Source: Roseomonas sp. (GTDB lineage Bacteria > Pseudomonadota > Alphaproteobacteria > Acetobacterales > Acetobacteraceae). Taken from it: a stretch of 64,000 nucleotides of DNA. The DNA lies in assembly GCA_020249285.1 (NCBI GenBank), contig JADCFX010000009.1, forward strand, positions 1 to 64,000. The letters are read 5' to 3'. This document shows, in pieces, positions 7,865 to 16,015 of the stretch (its first letter is position 1; each line of letters begins with the position of its first letter). The notes beneath the pieces were generated by a model that did not search any database, was not told where the DNA came from, and was given only the letters and a program-made list of their open reading frames with translations. A program made the translations under genes and the position numbers.

Positions 7865-8749
7865 ATGGATGAGATATTCGGCATACCGACGCCGCTGCTG
7901 TTTGGACAGCTTCTGCTCGGATTGATCAATGGCGCCTTCTACGCGATGCTGTCACTTGGCCTCGCGGTGATTTTCGGGCTGCTCAATATCATCAACTTCA
8001 CCCATGGCGCGCAATTCATGATGGGCGCCTTCGTGGCATGGATGCTGCTGCATTATCTGGGCATCGGTTATTGGTGGGCGCTGCTCCTCTCGCCATTGCT
8101 GGTGGGGCTCACGGGGGTGATATTGGAACGAACAATGATCTGTCGACTTTACAAGATGGATCATTTGTACGGCATGCTACTAACCTTTGGGTTATCACTG
8201 ATCCTTGAAGGTATATTCCGCAATCAATACGGCTCATCCGGTATGCCGTATCGCATTCCGCCGGAACTCTCGGGCGCTTGGGATCTCGGCTTCATGTTCA
8301 TGCCGGTCTATCGCGGTTGGGTCGTTGTGTTTGCGCTTTTTGCCTGCATCACCACCTGGCTCGTGATCGAAAAGACCCGACTCGGCGCCTATCTGCGCGC
8401 GGCGACGGAAAACGCGCCGCTGGTACAGGCCTTTGGCGTGAATGTGCCGCGCATGATCACACTGACCTATGGCGCTGGTGTTGCGCTGGCCGCGCTGGCC
8501 GGCGTGCTGGCCGCGCCCATTTATTCGGTCAATCCGCAAATGGGCACCAACCTTATCATCGTGGTGTTTGCGGTGGTGGTGATCGGCGGCATGGGCTCCA
8601 TTCTGGGTTCCGTGCTGACCGGCTTCGGGCTTGGCATCATTGAAGGTCTGACCAAGGTTTTCTATCCGGAAGCCTCGGCCACCGTCATCTTCATCATCAT
8701 GGTTATTGTCTTGCTGGCGCGTCCTGCCGGCCTTTTCGGGAGGGCGTGA
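7865..8749 (+). CDS. livH: Branched-chain amino acid-type ABC transporter permease (LivH-like)
   Basis: A 294-residue inner-membrane permease with about eight hydrophobic segments. Family marks include the early segment LINGAFYAMLSLGLAVIFGL, followed by FTHGAQFMMGAF. The EAA-like cytoplasmic loop near TENAPLVQAFGVNV contacts the ATPase. The C-terminal segment VVIGGMGSILGSVLTGFGL matches the family. The stop is three bases before livM. A GAGGGAAA ribosome-binding site precedes the ATG. It forms the translocation pore with LivM. Confidence 0.92.
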   Translation: MDEIFGIPTPLLFGQLLLGLINGAFYAMLSLGLAVIFGLLNIINFTHGAQFMMGAFVAWMLLHYLGIGYWWALLLSPLLVGLTGVILERTMICRLYKMDHLYGMLLTFGLSLILEGIFRNQYGSSGMPYRIPPELSGAWDLGFMFMPVYRGWVVVFALFACITTWLVIEKTRLGAYLRAATENAPLVQAFGVNVPRMITLTYGAGVALAALAGVLAAPIYSVNPQMGTNLIIVVFAVVVIGGMGSILGSVLTGFGLGIIEGLTKVFYPEASATVIFIIMVIVLLARPAGLFGRA

Positions 8750-8752
8750 TCC

Positions 8753-9739
8753 ATGGCCGGTCAATCCATGACAAGCAGCGCAGCACCTGCGGGACCGCAG
8801 GAAGAAATCTTTGGCTTCACCAAGGCACAATTCATCGCGCTTTGCGTGATGTTCGTGGCCCTGGTGGTGGCACCCTTCTTCCTGTACCCAGTCTTTTTGA
8901 TGAAGCTGCTTTGCTTCGCGATTTTTGCTTGCGCCTTTAATCTGCTGATTGGCTATGTGGGGCTGACTTCCTTCGGCCACGCCGCCTATTTCGGCATGGG
9001 GGGCTATATTGCCGCGCATAGTGCCAAGGTTTGGGGCCTGACGCCGGAGCTTTCCATCATTGTCGGCGCGCTTCTGGCCGGCGTTCAGGGGGCGATTTTC
9101 GGCTGGATCGCCATCCGTCGCCAAGGCATTTACTTCGCCATGATTACGCTGGCGCTGGCGCAGATGATCTACTTCTTCTGCCTGCAAGCGCCCTTCACCG
9201 GCGGCGAGGATGGCATCCAGGCAGTGCCGCGCGGCCATCTTTTCGGCGTGATCAGCCTGGCCAATGACATGACGATGTATTGGTTTGTCGCGATTGTGTT
9301 CGTCGCCTGCTTCCTGCTGATCCACCGCATTGTGCATTCGCCCTTTGGCCAAGTGCTTAAAGCCATTCGTGAGAATGAACCGCGCACCACCTCGCTCGGC
9401 TACCGGACGGATGATTATAAGCTGGTGGCCTTCATCCTTTCCGCCACGCTTGCCGGCGTTGCGGGGGGCACCAAGTCGCTGGTGTTCGGCATCGCCACAT
9501 TGACCGATGTGCATTGGTCCATGTCGGGTGAAGTGCTGCTGATGACGCTGGTGGGCGGGCTTGGCACGGTGTTCGGCCCCATGATTGGTGCTGCCGTGAT
9601 TGTCGCCATGCAGAACTACCTGGCGGAAATGGGCGCCTGGGTCACCGTGATCCAGGGTGTCATCTTCATTGCCTGCGTGCTCGCCTTCCGGCGCGGCATT
9701 GTGGGGGAAATCGGCAATTTGCTGCGCGTGCGCCTGTAA
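8753..9739 (+). CDS. livM: Branched-chain amino acid-type ABC transporter permease (LivM-like)
   Basis: A 328-residue inner-membrane permease. The family signature LIGYVGLTSFGHAAYFGMGGY is present around residues 64-84. The cytoplasmic loop VLKAIRENEPRTTSLGY is the ATPase-contact helix. The conserved late segment LMTLVGGLGTVFGPMIGAA is also seen. An N-terminal hydrophilic stretch of about 20 residues precedes the first membrane segment. It is the last gene of the operon. The 180 bases to the next start show no clear terminator, so read-through into the peptide transporter operon is possible. Confidence 0.92.
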   Translation: MAGQSMTSSAAPAGPQEEIFGFTKAQFIALCVMFVALVVAPFFLYPVFLMKLLCFAIFACAFNLLIGYVGLTSFGHAAYFGMGGYIAAHSAKVWGLTPELSIIVGALLAGVQGAIFGWIAIRRQGIYFAMITLALAQMIYFFCLQAPFTGGEDGIQAVPRGHLFGVISLANDMTMYWFVAIVFVACFLLIHRIVHSPFGQVLKAIRENEPRTTSLGYRTDDYKLVAFILSATLAGVAGGTKSLVFGIATLTDVHWSMSGEVLLMTLVGGLGTVFGPMIGAAVIVAMQNYLAEMGAWVTVIQGVIFIACVLAFRRGIVGEIGNLLRVRL

Positions 9740-9920
9740 GCGGCTCAGCGTTTCTGAAACAGGGCGCCTCTGCTGCGGTTCGCGGCTGGGGCGCTTTGCT
9801 TTTGGGCATGGCGTATCGCTTCTGGGGCGCGCCTCGTCTCAGCAGGGCTTGCGAAAGCGGCGCTTTGGGGGTTTCTAGGTGGGTGATGACGCCACCCATT
9901 TCCGCCATCGGGATTTCCCT

Positions 9921-10910
9921 GTGAGCACGCCGGTTCTGGACGTGTCCGGGCTTAGTCTTGGCTTTCGCCAGGATGGGCGGATGCTCGGCATTCTGGACGC
10001 CATTTCCTTTCGCGCCGAAGCCGGCAAGACGCTCGCGATTGTGGGTGAAAGCGGCTGCGGGAAATCTGTGGCATCGCTGGCTATCATGGGGCTGCTGCCA
10101 GAGAATGCAGAAGTGTCTGGCAGCGCGCGGCTGATGGGCCGCGATTTACTCGGCATGTCCACGGAAGAACGCCGGGCGTTGCGCGGCGCCGAAATGGCCA
10201 TGATCTTCCAGGAACCCATGACCAGCCTGAACCCTGCCTTTACTGCCGGTGAACAAGTGGCCGAGGCTTTGCGCCTGCATCAGCGGCTGGACCATGACGC
10301 GGCCTTCAAGGCGGCGGTTGCAATGTTGGAGAAAGTACGCATACCCGATGCGGCGCGGCGGGCGCGGCAATACCCGCATCAGCTTTCAGGCGGCATGCGA
10401 CAGCGCGTGATGATCGCAATCGCGCTCGCCTGCCGGCCCAAGCTGCTGATTGCGGATGAACCCACCACGGCGCTTGACGTGACCGTGCAGGCGCAAATCC
10501 TGGCGCTGCTGGATGATCTGAAGCGGGAGACTGGCACGGCGGTTATCCTGATTACGCATGATCTGGGCGTGGTTGCGGATCATGCCGATGATGTGGTGGT
10601 GATGTATGCCGGGCGTGTGGCGGAACAGGCGCGCGCCGCTGATCTTTTTGCGCGACCGGAGCATCCCTATACCGTCGGGTTACTGGGCGCCGCACCAGCG
10701 GCAGGCGTGCGCGGCGAAAGGCTGGCCAGCATTGAAGGCACCGTGCCGGATTTGCGCGCGCCGCCGCCCGGTTGCCGCTTCGCGCCGCGCTGCCCGTTTG
10801 CCGTTGCGCGCTGCGCTGAAGGCGCGCCACCGCTGGCTGAAGTTGCGCCTGGGCATTTCAGCGCCTGCCTGCGCGCGCCGCTCGATGCCATGCTGGGGGT
10901 GGCGGCATGA
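9921..10910 (+). CDS. dppD: Dipeptide/oligopeptide-type ABC transporter ATP-binding protein (DppD-like)
   Basis: First ATPase of a peptide-type importer. Walker [12 protein letters not shown], signature [12 protein letters not shown], Walker [13 protein letters not shown] and the switch His in ITHDLG are present. The C-terminus carries the oligopeptide-transporter cysteine region [16 protein letters not shown], which binds an iron-sulfur cluster in some relatives. Start GTG 9921 is chosen because a GGGA ribosome-binding site lies seven bases upstream and the translation [11 protein letters not shown] fits the family; an in-frame GTG at 9879 would add 14 unlike residues. The 3' end overlaps the next gene by four bases. 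Substrate could be peptides, nickel or glycosides. Confidence 0.9.
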   Translation: MSTPVLDVSGLSLGFRQDGRMLGILDAISFRAEAGKTLAIVGESGCGKSVASLAIMGLLPENAEVSGSARLMGRDLLGMSTEERRALRGAEMAMIFQEPMTSLNPAFTAGEQVAEALRLHQRLDHDAAFKAAVAMLEKVRIPDAARRARQYPHQLSGGMRQRVMIAIALACRPKLLIADEPTTALDVTVQAQILALLDDLKRETGTAVILITHDLGVVADHADDVVVMYAGRVAEQARAADLFARPEHPYTVGLLGAAPAAGVRGERLASIEGTVPDLRAPPPGCRFAPRCPFAVARCAEGAPPLAEVAPGHFSACLRAPLDAMLGVAA

Positions 10911-11968
10911 CCGCGCTTTTGGAGTTGCGCGATGTAGTCAAGCATTTCCCGGTGCGCGATGCTTTGGGCCGGCGCGCAGGTGCAGTGCATGCGGTGGATG
11001 GCGTTTCGCTTGCCGTTGCAGAAGGTGAAGTGCTGGCCATTGTCGGTGAAAGTGGTTGCGGTAAATCCACGCTTGGGCGCGTCATGCTGCGGCTGATTGA
11101 ACCGGATAGCGGTGCGGTGCGGTTTGCTGGTGAGGACCTCGCCAGGCTTTCACCATCCGCCTTGCGCGCACGCAGGCGCGATATGCAGATCATCTTCCAG
11201 GACCCTTTCGGCAGCCTTGATCCCCGCATGACGGTCGCGCAGGCCATTGCTGAGCCACTGCGTTTGCATCGGCTGGTGCCGCGTGGCCAGGAAGCGGCGC
11301 GCGTTGCAGAATTGCTGACGCGCGTTGGCTTGCGGCCCGAGAATGCCGGGCGCTGGCCGCATGAATTCTCTGGCGGGCAGCGCCAGCGCATCGCCATTGC
11401 GCGCGCACTTGCCAGCAATCCGCGCCTGATCATTGGCGATGAACCTGTGAGTGCGCTGGATGTTTCCGTGCAGGCGCAGGTGATCAATCTGCTGCGTGAT
11501 CTGATCCGCGATTTGCGCCTGACCTTTGTGTTAGTCAGCCATGATCTTGGCGTGGTGCGCCATGTCGCGGATCGTGTCGCGGTGATGTATCTGGGCCGCA
11601 TTGTGGAAGAAGGCCCGGCAGAGGATGTGCTGGGCGCGCCGCGCCACCCCTATACGCGCGCCCTGGTCGCCGCCATGCCGGGCGCGCAGACGAAGACACC
11701 GCCTTTGGAAGGCGATGTGCCAAGCCCGATCGCGCCGCCTGCTGGCTGTCGGTTCCATACGCGCTGCGCCTTTGCTGCCGAACATTGCCGCGCTGAAACG
11801 CCGCGCCTTGAAGGTGGGGGCCACGCAGTGGCCTGCCATTTTGCCGAAAGCCTGCCGCCGCCCGCTGAGCGCATTGCCGCACTCGGCGGCGGGGAAAGAC
11901 TGGCAAGGCTGCAATCCTTTTTCCGGGGCAATGCCCCGCAACCCAACGGGATGGGAGAACACGCATGA
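10907..11968 (+). CDS. dppF: Dipeptide/oligopeptide-type ABC transporter ATP-binding protein (DppF-like)
   Basis: Second ATPase of the importer. Walker [12 protein letters not shown], signature [15 protein letters not shown], Walker B LIIGDEPVSALDVS and switch His in VSHDLG are intact. The terminal oligopeptide_HPY-type region has [16 protein letters not shown]. The protein is 353 residues with a slightly extended C-terminus. The start overlaps the stop of the preceding ATPase (ATGA), and its own stop overlaps the start of the binding protein, so the three genes are probably translationally coupled. Confidence 0.9.
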   Translation: MTALLELRDVVKHFPVRDALGRRAGAVHAVDGVSLAVAEGEVLAIVGESGCGKSTLGRVMLRLIEPDSGAVRFAGEDLARLSPSALRARRRDMQIIFQDPFGSLDPRMTVAQAIAEPLRLHRLVPRGQEAARVAELLTRVGLRPENAGRWPHEFSGGQRQRIAIARALASNPRLIIGDEPVSALDVSVQAQVINLLRDLIRDLRLTFVLVSHDLGVVRHVADRVAVMYLGRIVEEGPAEDVLGAPRHPYTRALVAAMPGAQTKTPPLEGDVPSPIAPPAGCRFHTRCAFAAEHCRAETPRLEGGGHAVACHFAESLPPPAERIAALGGGERLARLQSFFRGNAPQPNGMGEHA

Positions 11969-13479
11969 AAACCATGATCCGCGCTGCCTTGGCCGCTTTT
12001 GGCGTGCTGGCTGTCGCCGCAGCGCCGGCAAGCGCGCAGCATTTGCGCATTGCGCTGAAGGAAGACCCCGATATTCTGGACCCGACTTTGTCGCGCACTT
12101 TTGTCGGGCGCATTGTCTATGCAGCGCTGTGCGACAAGCTTTTTGATATCAATGAAAAGCTGGAAATCGTGCCGCAATTGGCAACCGGCCATCGCTGGGA
12201 AGACCCGCGCAACCTGATCATTACCCTGCGCGAAGGCGTGCGCTTTCACGACAATGAAGTGATGGATGCAGAGGCTGTGAAGTATTCCCTGCTGCGACAT
12301 TTGACCTTGCAGGGCAGTTTCCGCCGCAGCGAAATCGCCGATATGGAAACGGTGGAAGTGGTGGACCCGCTGACCATCCGCATTCGCCTGAAGGGGCCAT
12401 CGGCTTCCTTCCTCGCGGCGCTCACGGACCGCGCCGGCATGCCAGTCAGCCCCAAGGCAGCCGAAGCACTTGGGCGCAATTTCGGCACGCGCCCGGTTTG
12501 CACAGGGCCATTTCGTTTTGTGGAGCGTGTGGCGCAGGAACGCATTGTTGCTGAACGCTTCCCGGAATATTGGGATGCGCGGAATATCCATATCGCGCGC
12601 GTCACCTATCTGCCCATTCCGGACAACACTGTTAGGCTAGCCAATTTGCAATCCGGCGCGGTGGAATTCGCCGAGCGGATGGAACCCGATGACATGAAGC
12701 CCATCCAGCGCAGCCGCAATCTGCGCGCCGTTGCGGTGGATGAGCTTGGCTATCAAAGTATCAGCATCAATACCGGCAATGGCGAACGCGCCAATACGCC
12801 CTTTGGCCGCGATGCGCGCATCCGTCGCGCCTTTGAATTGGCGATTGATCGCGCCGCGGTGAACCAGGTTGTCTATGAAGGCATGTATGTGCCAACCCGC
12901 CAGCCCTTCCCGCCGGCGAGCCCCTTTCACGTGCGTGATTTCCCGCCCACCACGCGCGATCTGGCGCGCGCGCAAGCGCTGCTGCGTGAAGCGGGTGCCA
13001 CGCTGCCGGTCACGGTTGAAATGACCGTGCCTAACAATCCTGACCTGCGGCAGGTGGGTGAGGTTATCCAGGCCATGGTGAAGGAAGCCGGTTTCGATCT
13101 GCGTCTGCGCGCCATGGAATTTGCATCCTCCCTGCAAGCCGCGGCGCGTGGAGAATTTGAAACCTATCTGGTCGGCTGGTCAGGCCGCACCGATCCGGAT
13201 GGCAATATCTTCAGCTTTACGCGCACCGGCGGCGGGCAGAATGATGGTCGCTATTCCAATGCTGAAGTGGATAAGCTGTTGGATGAAGCACGCACGGAAT
13301 TGGATTTGGCCAAGCGCCAGGCGCTTTATGCTCGCGCCGCGCGCATCGCCTATGGCGATGATGTGCACCGCATCTATCTTTGGCACCGCAAGAACATCAT
13401 GGCCCATAGCGCGCGGCTGACGGGTTATCGGCCCATCGCGGATGGCCTGGTGCGGCTGCAAGGCATGCGGTTGCAGTAA
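11965..13479 (+). CDS. dppA: Periplasmic peptide-type substrate-binding protein (DppA/OppA family)
   Basis: A 504-residue SBP_bac_5 family protein. A Sec-type signal peptide (KTMIRAALAAFGVLAVAAAP, cleavage after ASA) starts the protein, followed by the family's first strand HLRIALKEDPDILDPTLS. The conserved LREGVRFHD and later GPFRFVER segments are seen. The ATG overlaps the upstream stop by four bases. Placing the binding-protein gene between the ATPases and the permeases is less common than having it first. Ligand specificity cannot be read from sequence: peptides, glutathione, opines and nickel are all handled by this family. Confidence 0.9.
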   Translation: MKTMIRAALAAFGVLAVAAAPASAQHLRIALKEDPDILDPTLSRTFVGRIVYAALCDKLFDINEKLEIVPQLATGHRWEDPRNLIITLREGVRFHDNEVMDAEAVKYSLLRHLTLQGSFRRSEIADMETVEVVDPLTIRIRLKGPSASFLAALTDRAGMPVSPKAAEALGRNFGTRPVCTGPFRFVERVAQERIVAERFPEYWDARNIHIARVTYLPIPDNTVRLANLQSGAVEFAERMEPDDMKPIQRSRNLRAVAVDELGYQSISINTGNGERANTPFGRDARIRRAFELAIDRAAVNQVVYEGMYVPTRQPFPPASPFHVRDFPPTTRDLARAQALLREAGATLPVTVEMTVPNNPDLRQVGEVIQAMVKEAGFDLRLRAMEFASSLQAAARGEFETYLVGWSGRTDPDGNIFSFTRTGGGQNDGRYSNAEVDKLLDEARTELDLAKRQALYARAARIAYGDDVHRIYLWHRKNIMAHSARLTGYRPIADGLVRLQGMRLQ

Positions 13480-13484
13480 GCGCC

Positions 13485-14432
13485 ATGTGGGTCTGGCTTC
13501 TCAAGCGGATTGGGCAGGTTCTGCCCACGCTTTTCATCCTCTCCATCCTGATCTTCGGGCTGCAACAATTGATGCCCGGCGATCCGGCGCTGATTTTAGC
13601 CGGAGAGGAGAGGGGCGACCCGCAAGTGCTCGCGCAAATCCGTGCGGAGCTCAGGCTTGATCGGCCGATCTACGAACAATACCTCTATTGGATCGGCAAT
13701 GTGCTGACGGGTGATTTCGGCTTTTCCTGGCGCATCAGGATGCCCGTCAGCCAACTTATTCTGGATAAGCTGCCAGTCACCGCGCAGCTTGCCGCCATGT
13801 CCTTCATCATTGCGGTGCTGATCGGTGTTCCGGCCGGGATAATCTCTGCCGTGAAGCGCGATAGGCCCGCGGATTGGGTGGCGAATGGTGTTGCGCTGTT
13901 TGGCATTTCCACGCCGAATTTCTGGCTCGGCATTATGATGATTTTGTTTTTCAGCGTTGAATTGGGCTGGCTGCCACCCTCGGGCTATGTGCCGCTGACC
14001 GAGGATTTCTGGCAATCCATCGCCACCACCATCATGCCGGCTTTCGTGCTGGGCACAGGCGTTGCATCGGTATTGATGCGCCATACGCGCGCGGCAATGT
14101 TGACCGCACTATCGCAGGATTATGTGCGCACGGCGCGTGCCAAGGGGCTGCGAGAACGGGTGGTGGTCTGGAAACACGCGCTGAGGAATGCGCTGATCCC
14201 GGTGGTGACTTTGGGCGCGATTGAATTCGGGCGACTGCTGGCGGGTGCCGTGCTCACGGAACAGGTCTTCACCATTCCTGGCTTCGGCAAGCTGATTGTG
14301 GATGCGGTGTTCAACCGTGACTATCCGGTGGTTCAGGGTGTGGTTTTGGCAACCGCCTTGATTTTCGTGCTGCTCTCACTCGTGGCTGATCTGCTTTACA
14401 TGGCGATCAATCCAAGGCTGCGTCAGGCATGA
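13485..14432 (+). CDS. dppB: Peptide-type ABC transporter permease (DppB-like)
   Basis: A 315-residue inner-membrane permease of the DppB/OppB type. It starts WVWLLKRIGQVLPTLFILS, a typical first membrane helix, followed by the periplasmic MPGDPALILAGEE loop. The ATPase-contact loop reads YVRTARAKGLRERVVVWKHA, a close match to the family's EAA motif. The C-terminal part VLTEQVFTIPGFGKLIVDAV is also typical. It begins five bases after the binding-protein stop and overlaps dppC by four bases. Confidence 0.93.
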   Translation: MWVWLLKRIGQVLPTLFILSILIFGLQQLMPGDPALILAGEERGDPQVLAQIRAELRLDRPIYEQYLYWIGNVLTGDFGFSWRIRMPVSQLILDKLPVTAQLAAMSFIIAVLIGVPAGIISAVKRDRPADWVANGVALFGISTPNFWLGIMMILFFSVELGWLPPSGYVPLTEDFWQSIATTIMPAFVLGTGVASVLMRHTRAAMLTALSQDYVRTARAKGLRERVVVWKHALRNALIPVVTLGAIEFGRLLAGAVLTEQVFTIPGFGKLIVDAVFNRDYPVVQGVVLATALIFVLLSLVADLLYMAINPRLRQA

Positions 14433-15298
14433 ACGCCGCCGCCATCAGCATGGGTGAAAGCCCCACGCGCCGCGCGCTGAAGCGGTTTTTCCGCCACAAG
14501 CTTGCGGTGTTTGGCCTGGTGGTGGTGATTGCCTTTGTGCTGATGGCGCTGCTGGCGCCGCTGATCGCGCCCTATGATCCGCTGCAAACAAGCTGGACCC
14601 GCATTCGCAAGCCGCCATCCGCCGAGCATTGGTTCGGCACAGATGAAAACGGCCGCGATGTGCTTTCCCGCGTGATATGGGGTGCCCGGGCTTCGCTGAT
14701 GGCCGGCGTGATTTCCGTGCTTGGTGCGCTGTTCATCGGCGTGCCTCTTGGATTGCTCGCGGGCTTGATCGGCGGTTGGGTGGATGGGCTGATATCGCGC
14801 GTGGCGGATGCCATGCTGTCTGTGCCTTTTCTGATTCTGGCGATTGCGCTGGCGGCCTTTCTGGGGCCGGCGCTGGAAAATGCCATGCTCGCCATTGCCA
14901 TCACCGCATCACCGGTTTTCGTGCGGCTCACGCGCGGCATGGCACTTGATGCGAAATCAACCGATTGGGTGGAGGCAGCGCGCGCACTTGGCAACCCGCC
15001 CTGGCGCATCGGGCTTTTTCATGTGCTGCCCAATATCATCCCGCCCTTGCTTGTGCAGGCAAGCCTTGCCATTGCGGAGGCGATCATCGCCGAAGCATCG
15101 CTTTCCTTCTTGGGGCTTGGGCAGCAACCGCCCGCACCATCCTGGGGGTCCATGCTGAATAGCGCGCAGCGTTTTTTGACGCAGGCGCCCTGGCTTTCGA
15201 TCATTCCCGGGTTGGCGATTTTCGTTGTGGTGCTGGCCTTCAATTTGGTGGGCGATGGGCTGCGCGATGCGTTGGACCCAAGGGCGGATCGGAAGTGA
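14429..15298 (+). CDS. dppC: Peptide-type ABC transporter permease (DppC-like)
   Basis: A 289-residue inner-membrane permease, partner of DppB. An N-terminal helix (KLAVFGLVVVIAFVLMALLA) is followed by the family signature HWFGTDENGRDVLSRVIWGA. The ATPase-contact region is DWVEAARALGNPPWRIGLFH. Late conserved segments include AEASLSFLGLGQQPPAPSWG. The stop overlaps the ATG of the phosphatase gene in the form TGATG, so that gene is probably co-translated. Confidence 0.93.
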   Translation: MNAAAISMGESPTRRALKRFFRHKLAVFGLVVVIAFVLMALLAPLIAPYDPLQTSWTRIRKPPSAEHWFGTDENGRDVLSRVIWGARASLMAGVISVLGALFIGVPLGLLAGLIGGWVDGLISRVADAMLSVPFLILAIALAAFLGPALENAMLAIAITASPVFVRLTRGMALDAKSTDWVEAARALGNPPWRIGLFHVLPNIIPPLLVQASLAIAEAIIAEASLSFLGLGQQPPAPSWGSMLNSAQRFLTQAPWLSIIPGLAIFVVVLAFNLVGDGLRDALDPRADRK

Positions 15299-16011
15299 TG
15301 GAAATACGCGGCGCACCTGGGCATTTGCCGCGCGGGCGGCGCATTTACGCCATTGGCGATATCCATGGCACACTGCCTCAACTGCGCGATCTGCACGCGC
15401 AAATCGCCGAGGATTTGCGCCGCCGGCCTGTGGCTTCCGCCATGCTGATCCATCTGGGTGATTACGTGGATAAGGGGCAGGATTCACGCGGTGTGGTCGA
15501 TTACTTATCCGTTGGTGATCCCATTCCCGGCCTGCCCACGCTGCATCTGATGGGGAATCATGAGGAAACCATGCTGGGCGCGCTTTCTGGCGATGGCGCG
15601 GCGGCAGCGGATTGGCTTTGGGGCGGGGGCAGAGCAACGCTTGATTCCTGGGGGGTGGCGCTGGATGCACCGCGCGATGCCTGGCCCGAAGCGATTGCAG
15701 CGCATCAGCGCCGCTTCCTGCGCGATCTGTCCCTATGGCATGAGGAAGGCGGGTATCTGTTTGTCCATGCCGGTATTCGCCCCGGTATCGCGCTGGAAGA
15801 CCAGTCGCGCGAGGATTTGCTCCGCATCCGGCATGATTTTCTGAACAGCCCGCGCGATCATGGGTTTGTCGTGGTGCATGGGCATACGGCGGGCTTCATG
15901 CCCGTGGTGCGGGAGAACCGCATTTGCATTGATACCGCCGCCTGGTCCGGCGGGGGGCTGACGGCGGTGATGCTGGAAGGGGAGAGCCTCGCGTTTTTGC
16001 AGGCGAAGTAA
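15298..16011 (+). CDS. PPP-family metallophosphoesterase (Ser/Thr phosphatase or Ap4A hydrolase-like)
   Basis: A 237-residue calcineurin-like phosphoesterase. The dinuclear-metal motifs appear in order: GDIHG, GDYVDKGQDSRGVVDYL, GNHEE, HAG and HGHT. The GD-VD-G-DSRGV block marks the PPP branch that includes bacterial Ser/Thr protein phosphatases and diadenosine tetraphosphatase. The start overlaps the dppC stop (TGATG); a GTG three bases upstream is an alternative. It is the last gene of the peptide importer operon; a functional link to transport is not evident and may be positional. It converges with the AT-rich nuclease-NTPase gene, with only four bases between the stops. Confidence 0.85.
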   Translation: MEIRGAPGHLPRGRRIYAIGDIHGTLPQLRDLHAQIAEDLRRRPVASAMLIHLGDYVDKGQDSRGVVDYLSVGDPIPGLPTLHLMGNHEETMLGALSGDGAAAADWLWGGGRATLDSWGVALDAPRDAWPEAIAAHQRRFLRDLSLWHEEGGYLFVHAGIRPGIALEDQSREDLLRIRHDFLNSPRDHGFVVVHGHTAGFMPVVRENRICIDTAAWSGGGLTAVMLEGESLAFLQAK

Positions 16012-16015
16012 AACA

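Noticed and set aside
8234..9514. 426-codon open frame on the minus strand
   Set aside because: It is the antisense of livM and the end of livH; the translation is His/Arg/Gln-rich with no family pattern, as expected for the shadow of a GC-rich gene.
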